Counted from the first letter of the stretch, positions 33,343-42,303 are shown. The stretch is 64,000 nt of DNA from Moorella sp. Hama-1 (GCF_023734095.1 NZ_AP024620.1:1670501-1734500), one strand, 5' to 3'. Program-made: numbers and translations. Notes: a model not told the origin generated them from the sequence alone.

Positions 33343-33897
33343 TTATATTGGCTCTGCCATCTGGTAGTAAGCCCCCCGGGCGCAGGCCCGGCACAGTACC
33401 CCGCCGTCCACCACCAGTTCCCGGCAGTCGTGGATCCGCTCGCCGCAGCGGCTGCAGGTTACCGTACGGCGGGGCTTGCCCGGTAAGTCTTCCGGAGGGA
33501 TATCCACCCGTACTGGTTGCCACTTAAATATCTCGGCGTCAGGCATGTCCTTCCAAAAAATCGGCGGGTCGGCCCCTTCCGGGGGACGCTGGGAACCCCA
33601 GGCGGCTACCCGTACCGCCCGGCCGCTGGCCAGATCCACAAAGGAGGCGGCCATTTTGCCGTAATCGACGATCTTCAGCCGCCGCCGGCCCGGGGTGCAG
33701 CCGGTGACAACCCCCACGGCGTCGGTGGCGCAGCGGTCCATTTCCACATAGACGATAAGATCCCGGTAGTTAAGGGGGTCGTCGATTCCCAGTTCGCGCA
33801 GGCCCAGGCGAGCCATCCGGACGCCCAGGATCATGCCGCTGCAGAGGTGGCCGTGATAGGCCACCGCCGCCTGCAGGTCTTCATCAATGGTCCGCAT
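33343..33897 (-). CDS. FmdE family protein with C-terminal zinc ribbon
   Basis: The 184-residue protein has the FmdE domain (YHGHLCSGMILGVRMA, DRCATDAVGVVTGCTPG) and a C-terminal zinc-binding CSRCGE...CRAC motif. FmdE was first described beside molybdenum formylmethanofuran dehydrogenase. It is the first gene of the ABC operon and lies behind a Moco-like riboswitch. ATG 33897 follows AAAGGGTGG. The biochemical role is not established. Confidence 0.85.
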   Translation of the reverse strand: MRTIDEDLQAAVAYHGHLCSGMILGVRMARLGLRELGIDDPLNYRDLIVYVEMDRCATDAVGVVTGCTPGRRRLKIVDYGKMAASFVDLASGRAVRVAAWGSQRPPEGADPPIFWKDMPDAEIFKWQPVRVDIPPEDLPGKPRRTVTCSRCGERIHDCRELVVDGGVLCRACARGAYYQMAEPI

Positions 33898-34182
33898 AGG
33901 ATCCACCCTTTCTTATCACCCTTTTTTGTTAACATAAATTGCGGCACTGCTACCGCCTGGTTCGGTCGGCTACTTAACCAGGCCTTTAAATGGCCGCACT
34001 CAAGCATTCCGAGCCGTTTCCGGCCGAGAACCCCATACCCTCCGCATAATGTTCCATAATGGAGCTTTTTGCGATGACAGAGAAACCAGGTAGGACAACA
34101 GGCCTCCAGTATTGCTAAACTGCTTTCATAAAAGCTCCGAAAATAACTTCCCAGCCATTTTCACCTTTTAGCGATAATAATT
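33898..34182. other. Leader between riboswitch and fmdE
   Basis: No gene is visible. The stretch is presumably untranslated leader of the fmdE operon, beyond the riboswitch terminator at 34183. Confidence 0.35.
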
Positions 34183-34208
34183 AAGCCCCACCACAGGGGA
34201 TGGGGCTT
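34183..34208 (-). terminator. Expression-platform terminator of Moco-like riboswitch
   Basis: On the minus strand AAGCCCCA pairs with TGGGGCTT and is followed by AATTATTATC. It lies about 50 bases after the aptamer. Confidence 0.65.
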
Positions 34209-34261
34209 AAGGATAGCCAGAAACAGGCATCCAACCGCCACCTCCTTATACACGAACCTGG

Positions 34262-34355
34262 GAAGGCATACCCGTTTCCCGGTATACCCCGTGGGCCTCG
34301 CAGCCCAGGCCGGCCACCATAGATCGCTCCTTAGGTTAAACCGGCTCGGAGATGT
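34262..34355 (-). promoter_or_regulatory. Moco/Tuco-like riboswitch upstream of fmdE-ABC operon
   Basis: The minus strand reads CTCCGAGCC, a CCTAAGGAG return strand, ATGGTGGCC, a GGCC-type stem and ACCGGGAAACGGGTATGCC. The layout resembles the molybdenum-cofactor RNA. A near-identical copy is at 52751-52844 and a shorter relative at 40903-40980. The gene context (FmdE, BtuCD-type transporter) agrees with molybdenum or tungsten. I assign the family from memory of its layout, not from a covariance search. Confidence 0.65.
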
Positions 34356-34393
34356 TGATATTTTATTTTATGCTCGTGAGTCTAATCAAACAT

Positions 34394-34418
34394 ATTCAAC
34401 ATACGCTCGAAAATTCCT
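34394..34418 (-). promoter_or_regulatory. Sigma-H-like promoter
   Basis: AGGAATTT, 11 bases, TTGAAT on the minus strand, about 40 bases before the riboswitch. Confidence 0.6.
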
Positions 34419-34563
34419 GCCTATCTGCATAAAAAAAGTAAATTAAACAGCAAGGAGCCTGTTGATCATGCCCGCCAGGCACAACCAACAATGAAAATTA
34501 ACCCTATCCTTTTAGCGCAACTTATCTCTACCGTTAAAAATGCGGTCTGGTAATATCGCATTG

Positions 34564-34596
34564 CAAAAAAAGCCCCCCTGCCAAAAAGAGGGGCCA
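34564..34596 (-). terminator. Terminator of flavoprotein remnant
   Basis: GGCCCCTCT and AGGGGGGCT form a stem with seven T after it on the minus strand. Confidence 0.75.
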
Positions 34597-34642
34597 CCGC
34601 GGTAAAATTACCCTTGCTGAAGAAAAGCCTTAAACTGGTAAA

Positions 34643-35290
34643 TTAGCTTCTGAGCTTAAGCACGGCGTCCTCGGCCGCATTCGTAACTTGATAGGCGATA
34701 GGCGAAGCGGTAAGGGCCGGGTGGGTCCCTACCTGCATGGTTTCCAGCTCGTCGGCCCGCATCTTGTGCTGCACGGCAGCCGCCAGCAGGTTGGTGAGCT
34801 CACCTACCGCAGTACCGCCGTAAGCCTGCCCGCCTATGATTACACCCGTATCTTTAGTAAAGATCAACTTTACGCCCAGCTCTCTGGTCCCCGGCATACT
34901 CCCCGGATGCCTGTCAGGCGCCTTGGCGGTACCGGTTACGACCTCAATACCCGCTTCCCGGGCCGCTCTTTCCGTCAGGCCTACCGACCCCAGGGCCAGG
35001 TCGCCGACAATTGTTGAAAACACTCCTACCGCCGCCCCCCTGGCCCGCCTGAGGCCGAACAGATTGGCCCCTGCCACCCGGGCTTCATGGGTGGCTACGG
35101 AAGCCAGTTTGATGAGAGACGGCCCGTGACCGAAAAACGAGCTTTTTTCGGCGCAATCGCCAATGGCGAAGATACTGGCGTCACTGGTGCGCATATAATC
35201 ATCGACCGTAAGGGATGCCGCAGGGCACCAAAACCTGATATCATGCAAATGGGCGGCACCTTTTAGACCAATTTTCCTGGCATTAGTTAA
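34643..35290 (-). pseudogene. CoA-disulfide reductase/NADH oxidase-like, C-terminal remnant
   Basis: About 215 residues of the C-terminal half remain: DDYMRTSDASIFAIGDCAE, the FAD-binding stretch and dimerisation domain ending TNAAEDAVLKLRS. The N-terminal FAD and NAD domains are missing. The frame enters through TNARKIGLKGAAHLHD with no start codon of its own. A related intact protein is at 48148-49380. Confidence 0.75.
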
Positions 35291-35496
35291 ATCATGCTTA
35301 ACTCCCGATCCTCCATATTATTCCCGCTTTTTCTCCACGAATTAAATCCGTTACAATTAAATCCGCTTTTGTGCCTATTTTCACGATTAAGTATAACTTA
35401 ACCATCTTCTGCTGGCAAACCGCCTCCTCTGCCTATGATGAACCCGGGCAAGCAACTTGCTGCATCTTTTCTCGGCCTTTTAACCTTTATTCAAGG

Positions 35497-35838
35497 TTAA
35501 AGGGCTTTTTTAATAGGGTTGGTGTCGACATTCTTGCCGGCCAGGCGGCGGCAGCGCCATCTGGTCTTTGTTATTTCTTCCCAGGGAAGGGGGTCACTAA
35601 TAAAAAGCAGCTCCCACAGCCGCAAGGTAGGTTCCGGCAGGCTCCGCAGGCCATAGTAATCCTCCCGGAAAACCTCCCGCACTCTATGATAGCCATAATA
35701 TTTAAAAAGCCATAATATTTGCTCCCACGTACCCCGGGCGAGGACAGTCTTGATGATTAAAGGGGGCTGGTTTTCCAGGTCAAGGGTATCGGCATCATAG
35801 TTGGAGAAAAAAGAAGCCAAGTCATCTGGTAGTTTCAT
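35497..35838 (-). CDS. Putative antitoxin (DUF6922-like) of AbiEii-type pair
   Basis: The 113-residue protein has LASFFSNYDADTLDL near the start and GTWEQILWLFKYYGYHRVREVFREDYYG. This small family accompanies AbiEii nucleotidyltransferase toxins. Its start overlaps the toxin gene's stop by 4 bases. Here the partner is the second gene, unlike many pairs where the antitoxin is first. Confidence 0.65.
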   Translation of the reverse strand: MKLPDDLASFFSNYDADTLDLENQPPLIIKTVLARGTWEQILWLFKYYGYHRVREVFREDYYGLRSLPEPTLRLWELLFISDPLPWEEITKTRWRCRRLAGKNVDTNPIKKAL

Positions 35839-36554
35839 TGGACTCGTTCCCCATCCCCTATTTGCCGCTTGAGAAAAGAGCGGACCTGTTCCTTAAAATA
35901 AGCGGTTATTGTTTCGATATCAGGCCGGGGTTCTAGCACCATATTCAAGACAGCACCTTTATCCTCCAAATCCTGCGTATACACCAATTGCTCTAAAAAC
36001 AGGCGGCTGTCAAAAAGTGGTTCGCCGTTTAACACAAATTTTTTAGTGGCCCCGTCAATCAGGCCTTCCAGGGTTATTACCCCCTGGGTTAACAAAAAAT
36101 ATAGATCAACATAATCCCGAAAGGTAGCTCGTCGTCCAAGGGCATAAGCTTTCATCAAAGCGATTTCTGCTGGGGATGCCAGGTTTATTCCCTGCAAGAT
36201 CGGGCTGATAATTTCTCCAGCAACAAGTTTATGTAACAAAGGAAAAGGGTACGTCAAGAACGTTGCCTTGACCCCTTTTATCTCCCACATGGCCTGATCG
36301 ACTTGTCTGGATACGAGTTGCAAGTCCGCGGTCATAAAGGTGTTCTTTAATTCACGTGATAACGGGTTAAATTTAAGTTTTTCTTCTGTTCCTGCCTGGA
36401 AAAAATCCAGGTCGAAGGAACGGCGGTGCCATATTTGCAAAGCCAGGCCCGTACCCCCGGCCAGATAAAACTGCCTGGCAATTTTACTTGCAGCCAATAC
36501 TTGTAAAACCGCCTTTGTCCTGTCACCTAAAATGTTTTCCCAGGTTGCAGTCAT
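35835..36554 (-). CDS. AbiEii/AbiGii-type nucleotidyltransferase toxin
   Basis: A 239-residue protein with the nucleotidyltransferase motif LAGGTGLALQIWHRRSFDLDFF (metal-binding Asp-x-Asp) and the later SPAEIALMKAYALGRRATFRDYVDLYFLL. Such toxins modify tRNA or other targets in phage defence and plasmid maintenance. ATG 36554 has AGGAG eight bases upstream. The first 150 bases and promoter recur as a duplicate at 40480-40640. Confidence 0.82.
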   Translation of the reverse strand: MTATWENILGDRTKAVLQVLAASKIARQFYLAGGTGLALQIWHRRSFDLDFFQAGTEEKLKFNPLSRELKNTFMTADLQLVSRQVDQAMWEIKGVKATFLTYPFPLLHKLVAGEIISPILQGINLASPAEIALMKAYALGRRATFRDYVDLYFLLTQGVITLEGLIDGATKKFVLNGEPLFDSRLFLEQLVYTQDLEDKGAVLNMVLEPRPDIETITAYFKEQVRSFLKRQIGDGERVQ

Positions 36555-36598
36555 GGTAATACTCCTAAAAACTTTTAACATCAATATAGCATAAGTAA

Positions 36599-36910
36599 CT
36601 ATAAATTACCAGCCGTGAAACCCTTTAGGGTCTGGTCTTTTTCCAGTTTTCTAATGGCCTGCGCCTCTGCCCAGGCACCGGGCAGGTGGTCCCGGGGGAG
36701 GACGAACATAAAGTCCAAATGAAGATGCCGGCATTGAGCCATAATCGGTCCATTGGCATACAAGCCGTCAGCCACAACCATAATCCGTAATTTAGGAAAC
36801 ATCTGGCGCAGGCGTATAAGTAGCCGTTTGCCGGCTTTTTGTTCGCGGGCCAGGTCAGTTCCCGATCGGCTTCCCTCGTATAGCTTATTTCTCCCTTCCT
36901 GGGGCCGGGT
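36599..36910 (-). pseudogene. Transposase remnant (DDE type)
   Basis: The segment NKLYEGSRSGTDLAREQKAGKRLLIRLRQMFP with MVVADGLYANGPIMAQC resembles the middle of a DDE transposase, with the second catalytic Asp in DGLYA. Both ends are lost. I do not recognise the insertion sequence family. Confidence 0.6.
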
Positions 36911-37123
36911 AAACCCGGATAACCAGCCTGCTGCCCCGAAAAAAACGCCGTAAAATATTCCCTTTGCCTGCAGGTATATTGGGGTAAATAGCGAATTTCT
37001 ATTACCAATTTCAAACTGTGATTGATAATATAATAGGGTAACCGCCGCAGAGAGGGCCGGCCGTCCCGCCCTCGCGACAGCGGGAGATCCGGCCGTCGCC
37101 AAAAACTTTAGGAGAGATAGGGG

Positions 37124-37564
37124 ATGTCTTTAAAAACAAAAGTGTTGCTTGTTTTCTGCGCCGTCTTTGCCCTTCTTGCCCTTATTTTTTTCGCGGTTTC
37201 CTATGTTATAACAGGGAATATTGCAGGCAAGCTGGAAAACGAAAGTATCCAGGGTAATGTGGAGGTGGCCCTGCAGGCCCTGGAAAGGGAATTAACGGCG
37301 CTGGATAAATCTGCTGCCGACTGGGCCATCTGGGACGACACTTATAGCTTCGTGGAGGACAGGAACCGGGAATATCTTAAGAAAAACCTGGGCAATAACA
37401 CGTTTAAAATTTTAGGGTTCAATTATGCTGTTTTCCTAAATACCAGGGGAGAAATAGTATACGCCAGGGGTTACGACCCTGAGGCGGGAAAAGAAATACC
37501 CTTACCTCCCGGCATAGTTTTTGCCGCTCATAACCAAACAGGCGCCATAAAGGTGTGTTGGTGA
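37124..37564 (+). pseudogene. CHASE4 sensor protein, N-terminal fragment
   Basis: The frame has an N-terminal membrane helix (about 5-28) and a CHASE4-type sensor domain with SAADWAIWDDTYSFV. It stops at 37564. The CHASE4 sequence resumes one frame over (LVTPQGPLLVAARPVLKSDG), so a small indel near 37550 broke the gene. AGGAGAG precedes ATG 37124. Confidence 0.75.
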
Positions 37565-38955
37565 CGCCGCAAGGGCCGTTGCTGGTAGCCGCCAGGCCCG
37601 TCTTAAAAAGTGACGGCAGCGGTCCCGCCCGGGGGACCCTTATCTTCGGCCGCGCCTTCAGGGATAAAGATGTAAAAGAGCTCTCGGAGATTACCCGCCT
37701 CCCCCTCTCCCTTCGCCCCCCGGGTGCCGTCGACTTCCGCGAGCTCCAACCAGCAGGCTTACTTAAAGACGGAGAACCCTTTTACGTAAAAATTCTTTCC
37801 CCGAAAGAGAGCGTTGGCTTTGCCGTCATTAAGGATTTGCAAGGTGAAAGGGCCTTAATCCTCCAGGTGAACTCTTACCCGCGCGCCGTTCAGGCGTTCC
37901 TGGCCGCAAGACGAGCCTTCGGCCTCTTTCTTGCGCTGGCGGCGGCTTTATGCTGCCTAAAAAAGAGCTACCGTATAGCCCTCTCTTCACCCGACCTGAC
38001 CGGCGTGGCGGATTTAATCTTAATGCATCACGAAAGATGGGACGGTAAAGGATACCCTCACGGGATAAAAGGTGAAGAGATACCAGTAGAATGCCGTATC
38101 TTAGCAATAGCTGATGCCTTTGATGTCATGACCAGCGAGCGGCCTTACAGAGAAGCCGATGTCGTCTACCGGCTTAAAAACAGGGATAAAAACGTCATCT
38201 TTTACATCCTGCTGGAGCTTCAGTCAACGGTAGACTACCTGATGCCCTTCCGCCTTTTGCTCTATATGGTGGAGATCTGGCGGGAAATCTACAACAACAC
38301 CCCGCAGCACGAGCGGGAGAGCAAGACTTTCCGCCTGCCGCCCATCGTCCCGGCGGTGCTCTACAACGGCACCGGCTCCTGGACGGCGGCACTTTCCTTC
38401 AAAGAGATGTTAGACAGTTACCAGGAGTTCAACGGGCATCTCCTGGACTTCCATTACCTGCTGTTCGATGTCAATCGCTACAGCGAAGAAGAACTCGTCA
38501 AAGCCGCCAATGTAAGCGCCAGCATATTTTTACTGGACCAAAAAGCCAAGCCGGAAAAGCTGGTAATACGCCTCCAAAAACTGGCGGGAGCAATAAAGAC
38601 CATGACTCCCGATGAGTTCCGCCATATAACAACCTGGCTGAAGCACGTTATCAAACCTAAAATGCCTGCTGGCATACAGGCAAAAGTGGACTGCATCCTG
38701 GATGCCAACAACCCCCTGGAGGTGGAACAGATGATTAGCAACCTGGAAATCGCTCTGGATGAAATGAAGCAAGAGATTTTATTGCAAGGAAAGCTGGAAG
38801 GGAAATTAGAAGGAAAGCTGGAAGGGAAGTTAGAAGGAAAGTTAGAAGTAGCCAAGAACTTACTCCTGCTAAACGTCGACATCAACACCATTATTAAGGC
38901 CACGGGGCTTAACCTGGAAGAGATAAACGCCCTAAGAAGGCAACTGGAACATTGA
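37555..38955 (+). pseudogene. Mosaic: CHASE4 end + HD-GYP fragment + Rpn nuclease C-part
   Basis: Three parts follow in one open frame. The first (to about 37960) is the rest of the CHASE4 domain and a second membrane helix. The second (about 37965-38160) is the late part of an HD-GYP phosphodiesterase, HHERWDGKGYP to ERPYREA, without the HD catalytic start. The third (from DVVYRLKNRDKNVIFYILLELQSTVDYLMPFRLL) is a recombination-promoting nuclease/PD-(D/E)XK transposase-like protein lacking its first 30-40 residues. The last junction lies at a REA-DVVYR overlap shared by both families. Confidence 0.75.
38788..38847 (+). repeat. Five 12-bp in-frame repeats
   Basis: Five units of GGAAAGCTGGAA or its variants encode GKLE repeats near the C-terminus of the Rpn part, a common feature of that family. 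Confidence 0.85.
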
Positions 38956-39014
38956 ACTTTTCTGGCTTCTTGTCTATTTTAACCGTATTTTTACCATATA
39001 GCTTTCGTAGCTTT

Positions 39015-39046
39015 AAAAAGGGATAAGCATTTGCCTATCCCTTTCC
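39015..39046 (+). terminator. Terminator after Rpn mosaic
   Basis: AAAGGGATAaGC and GCcTATCCCTTT pair around ATTT. Confidence 0.6.
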
Positions 39047-39149
39047 TACATGCTCTATTTATATTGCTATTCCTGCTTGTGTTTTGCCGGCACCCGTTTG
39101 AGAACGACCATGGCTTTCGCTTAGGTGACATTGCCATCCGGCTTAGCTG

Positions 39150-39235
39150 ACCGTTTACCAGGAGTTTGCCGGATACATCCTGGACTTTAGTTGCCTGCTT
39201 TTGATGTCAACCGCCACTGTGACGAAGGCTCAGGT
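39150..39235 (+). pseudogene. Second Rpn remnant
   Basis: TACCAGGAGTTTGCCGG onwards parallels positions 38418-38500 of the Rpn part (YQEF, LLDF, LLFDVNR) but with frame breaks. It is a decayed duplicate. Confidence 0.5.
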
Positions 39236-39277
39236 TCTTCGCTACAAAAAGGCAAAATCCTGCTGGTAGTTTGTCGA

Positions 39278-39883
39278 TTACTCATACCTCGGCTTGACCC
39301 CAGATGCCAGGTAATAATCAGGACCATCGTCAATCTCGATTTCCGTTAGCCCGGCAGCTACCAGCATACCCATCATTTCGTTGCCCGACGGGATCTGGTC
39401 CCCGGCCACAACGCCCCCCAGGGATTTATGCAAACTATTTATGGTTTCCCGTGCTTTCGTATGGCAGATAACCACCCTCCCGCCCGGTTTTACCACCCGG
39501 GCCATCTCTTTTAAGGCCTTAAGTTTATGGGGAAAATGGGGGAAAGCCGAGTTGCAGATGACCTCGTCGAAAGTAGCATCCGGATAGGGTATGGAAACAA
39601 CGTCGGCGCAAATAAACTCCACATTAGCGGAGAGCCCTTTACTTTGCGCCCGTTCCAGCATGGCCTCGGCTATATCCAGGGCCACTATCCGGCCGGCGGG
39701 TCCCACGGCAGCCAGTAAATAGGGAATTAATATCCCCATGCCGCAACCCACATCTAACACCGTGCTGCCAGGCGCAATTTTTAATCCTTTAATAATTGTT
39801 TCCAGTTTGGCTTTTTCTTCCGTCGCACACAGGCTGTCCCAAATATCAGCCTTGCTGTTAAAATACTCGCGGTGGCTAAGCAT
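39278..39883 (-). CDS. Class I SAM-dependent methyltransferase, copy 2
   Basis: A 201-residue paralogue of the protein at 28485, with VLDVGCGMGILIPYL, VICNSAFPHFP and GGRVVICHT. Most residues are shared. ATG 39883 has AGGAGGGAG upstream. It follows the znuB-like sequence in the same order as copy 1, so the two arose by segmental duplication. Confidence 0.82.
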   Translation of the reverse strand: MLSHREYFNSKADIWDSLCATEEKAKLETIIKGLKIAPGSTVLDVGCGMGILIPYLLAAVGPAGRIVALDIAEAMLERAQSKGLSANVEFICADVVSIPYPDATFDEVICNSAFPHFPHKLKALKEMARVVKPGGRVVICHTKARETINSLHKSLGGVVAGDQIPSGNEMMGMLVAAGLTEIEIDDGPDYYLASGVKPRYE

Positions 39884-39922
39884 ATAACTCCCTCCTGAGC
39901 TCGCATATTGTTTAACCCGCAA

Positions 39923-40591
39923 TCACTCATTTTCTTGCCACTGTTTTACCTTCCGTTTCGGGGAGAAAATTGTTGCCAGGACAAAAATAACGGCCGAAGT
40001 AAGGACTATCGCCGCCCCGCTGGGAACATCCAGGATATAAGAAACACCAAGCCCGGCCCAGCAGGAAAGGACACCAAAAAGCGCCGCCAGGAAAAACATG
40101 TATTTCAAGCTATAGGTGAGCTGGTAAGCAGCTGCGGCCGGATTTAAAATCAGATTAAAAATTAATAGGCCGCCAATGCTGCGCAGGGAAGCGGTTACAG
40201 TAGCGCCGGTAAGAAAAAGGATACTGTAAAAGATGGCATCGGCCGGTATGCCTACCGCCCGGGCCATCTCGCGATGAAAGATAACCGCCTGGATCTCTTT
40301 AAAAAATAGCACGGCCAGCCCGGTAATTACGACAGCTACAACTGCCAGAAGCCAGATATCGCTCCCGGTGATTGTCAAGATACTACCCCAGAGAAGTTCT
40401 AAAGCCCGGGTTTTAGGACCGGGTAACAGGCCCAGGTTATTACCCAGGTCGAACGAACCGCTGGTGCCATATCTGTAGAGCCAGTCCTGTACCAGCGGCC
40501 AGATAAAATTGCCGGGTATTTTACTTGAGGCCAATACCTGTAAAACCGCCTTTGTCCTGTCGCCCAAAGTGTTTTCCCAGGCTGCAGCCAT
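39923..40591 (-). pseudogene. Fusion of AbiEii start and znuB-like permease
   Basis: The first about 45 residues (AAAWENTLGDRTKAVLQVLASSKI) copy the start of the AbiEii toxin at 36554. Then GSFDLGNNLGLLPG joins in frame to an ABC-3 (ZnuB-type) permease lacking its N-terminal helices, with FFKEIQAVIFHREMARAVG, SIGGLLIFNLILNPAAAAYQL and a C-terminal helix. The AbiEii promoter and ribosome site are copied too, so the fusion may be expressed, but a working transporter is unlikely. Confidence 0.7.
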
Positions 40592-40837
40592 TATAATGCT
40601 CCTGTAAAACCATTTTAACATCAATATAGCATAAGGGCCCGTAAATTACCAGTTAACTGGAGGAAGGTCCCACTGAAAACTGTCCAAATACTAAATTTAA
40701 CACCAGGGCAATCAGGCCCCTTGTGCCATCTTCCCCTCCCCCTCGAAAAATGGTCATGAAGCCATCTCCGGCAACTTTGATAGATACTAGGACGACCGGA
40801 AGAGCTTTTTCCCGGCCGCGTCAGGATCCAAACGCCA

Positions 40838-40873
40838 CGGGGGTGTTTATGCAGGAAAGCATAAACACCCCCG
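40838..40873. repeat. Perfect 15-bp hairpin
   Basis: CGGGGGTGTTTATGC and GCATAAACACCCCCG are exact inverted arms around AGGAAA. It lies downstream of the riboswitch at 40903 on the minus strand and could be its terminator, although no T-run follows. Confidence 0.6.
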
Positions 40874-40902
40874 GTATTTACATGCTCTCCTTTCCATAAC
40901 GG

Positions 40903-40980
40903 GGGGCCTGGCGGTTTCCCGCGCGACCCAATGCCCCGACAACCATACCTGTTAGTATTCAGGTTGCCAGGCTCGGAGAA
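40903..40980 (-). promoter_or_regulatory. Compact Moco/Tuco-like riboswitch candidate
   Basis: The minus strand reads TCTCCGAGCC, a hairpin ACCTG-n8-CAGGT, TATGG and GCGGGAAACCGCCAGGCC. These are the start and end blocks of the copies at 34262 and 52751, without their internal GGCC stem. Loss of one stem is the feature described for the tungsten-cofactor variant. The downstream gene is the broken AbiEii-znuB fusion. Confidence 0.5.
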
Positions 40981-41500
40981 GGCCATGTTATATTTTCTCT
41001 ATTCCCTTTATTTTATTTCGACATGGTTTTAATTCCTGCCGGCATATCTTTTGAAAGCCGGCAGTTACCCGGTTCCCGTCCTGCTGGTACATGTGGCAAA
41101 CTGTACAGTACCCGTCCCGGGACCCGGGCAATACTGCGACAGGTAGGTTACACCGTACGCACCAGGTATAGACCCCGGCAGATAGCTTCCAATACGCGCC
41201 GGTACTTGTCTAGCATCACCTCCTCCGGTGTCAGACCGGAGCCTGGCATGCATGTTGCATATAGGTAAAGAAAGGAAAGGGTGTCTTCGTCCGGCCGTTC
41301 CGGCCGGGGCCAGGAGGGGCCAGGCGGTCCCCCGGAGCGGGCCGGAAGCCGGAACCTACCGGGGAGTACACTCCCCATGAGAGTTAAGAACTGGAGGTGA
41401 GGCGATCAACGTTATAAATGGTGCTAACCGGTGCCTTTTAACACAATCGGTTGTGTAGCCTGACCCTATTAAAAATTAGTACCAAAAGGAGGGCTGGGTA
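40981..41500. other. Intergenic region, no clear gene
   Basis: A minus-strand frame near 41150-41300 reads LTPEEVMLDKYRRVLEAICRGL and may be a gene fragment, but it has no ribosome site. GGGGAGTACACTCCCC (41363-41378) is a perfect palindrome. AGGAATTA/TCGAAA near 41015-41035 is a spaced-down version of the sigma-H-like promoters. Confidence 0.35.
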
Positions 41501-41884
41501 ATGCAAAAACCTATGGATGAAAGCTACAAGCTTTATATCGACGGAAAATGGATAGACGGCAAGGATGGTAAGACCTTTAAGTCTTATTGTCCCGCCAATG
41601 GAGAGTTCCTGGCGTCCTGCGTCGATGCGGGCAAAGAAGATGTGGACATGGCTGTGCAGGCGGCCTGGAAGTCCTTTGAAACCTGGAAGGATGTCAGCCC
41701 CCAGGAACGTTCCGCCATGCTGCTAAAGATCGCCGACCTGATCGACGAAAACGCCGAAAAACTGGCGATGGTGGAAACCATGGACAACGGCAAGCCGATC
41801 CGGGAGACCATGGCCATCGATGTCCCCTATACTTTAGATTGCTGCGATGGCCGCCGTATTAACCGTTCAAATCGAAAAGCATAA
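41501..41884 (+). pseudogene. Aldehyde dehydrogenase, N-terminal fragment
   Basis: The first 115 residues (YKLYIDGKWIDG, ETMDNGKPIRETMAIDVP) are a standard aldehyde dehydrogenase start. The NAD-binding core and catalytic Cys are missing and the frame ends in an unrelated tail after DVPYTLD. A full protein has about 490 residues. AGGAGGG precedes ATG 41501. The cut coincides with the truncated target of the orphan cobalamin riboswitch on the other strand. Confidence 0.85.
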
Positions 41885-41939
41885 CCAAAATCATGAAAAC
41901 CCGAGGGCTATTTTCATATTAAATAATCCCCTCCCTGAA

Positions 41940-41973
41940 TTAAAACCCCGGCCACACCGGCGTGGCTGGGGTA
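41940..41973 (-). terminator. Platform terminator of cobalamin riboswitch
   Basis: On the minus strand CCCCaGCCAC pairs with GTGGCcGGGG, followed by TTTTAATT. A GGGAGGGG site and an ATG (41917) follow, but the frame stops after eight codons. Confidence 0.75.
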
Positions 41974-42024
41974 AACTTCTCCCTTACCTCACCTTCACCA
42001 TGACCGTGGTTTAACGGTGCAATC

Positions 42025-42255
42025 CCACGGGCAGGTCTCCTGGCTCGGGTTCAACGCTCCCTGCCGCCTTCCCAACCCCGTCCCCCAACAGTTATCCCCT
42101 CGCTACAGGGCTCCTTCTGAAAGCCAAAAAGTACCCCCTCAAGGCAATAATAACAGCTTGCGGACAGGACAGATGGCCTTCCTGGCAGGTGCTCCCCCTC
42201 ACAGTGGCGGCACCGCGCCGGACTTGCACCGGCTTCCCTGGCACCCGTGAGAACG
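42025..42255 (-). promoter_or_regulatory. Cobalamin riboswitch, orphaned
   Basis: On the minus strand the signature GCCAGGGAAGCCGGTGCAAG, then GCCGCCACTGTGA (the B12 box region) and later GAGCCAGGAGACCTGCC are intact. The gene that should follow has been deleted: only an eight-codon start remains, then the opposite-strand aldehyde dehydrogenase fragment. Confidence 0.92.
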
Positions 42256-42277
42256 TCTTTAATGTTTTGCTGGTAAT

Positions 42278-42303
42278 ATTCGACAAAGAAGAAGAAAATT
42301 CCT
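42278..42303 (-). promoter_or_regulatory. Sigma-H-like promoter of cobalamin riboswitch
   Basis: AGGAATTT, 12 bases, TCGAAT on the minus strand, about 25 bases before the riboswitch. Confidence 0.65.

Noticed and set aside
36910-37102. Upstream part of the transposase-like frame
   Set aside because: The residues before about 36910 do not resemble a transposase and overlap the upstream region of the CHASE4 gene.
38788-38847. Short direct repeats as a CRISPR array
   Set aside because: They are contiguous 12-bp coding repeats with no spacers. I saw no CRISPR array in the window.
41148-41378. Minus-strand frame of 76 codons
   Set aside because: It has no ribosome site, and only about 25 residues look protein-like.
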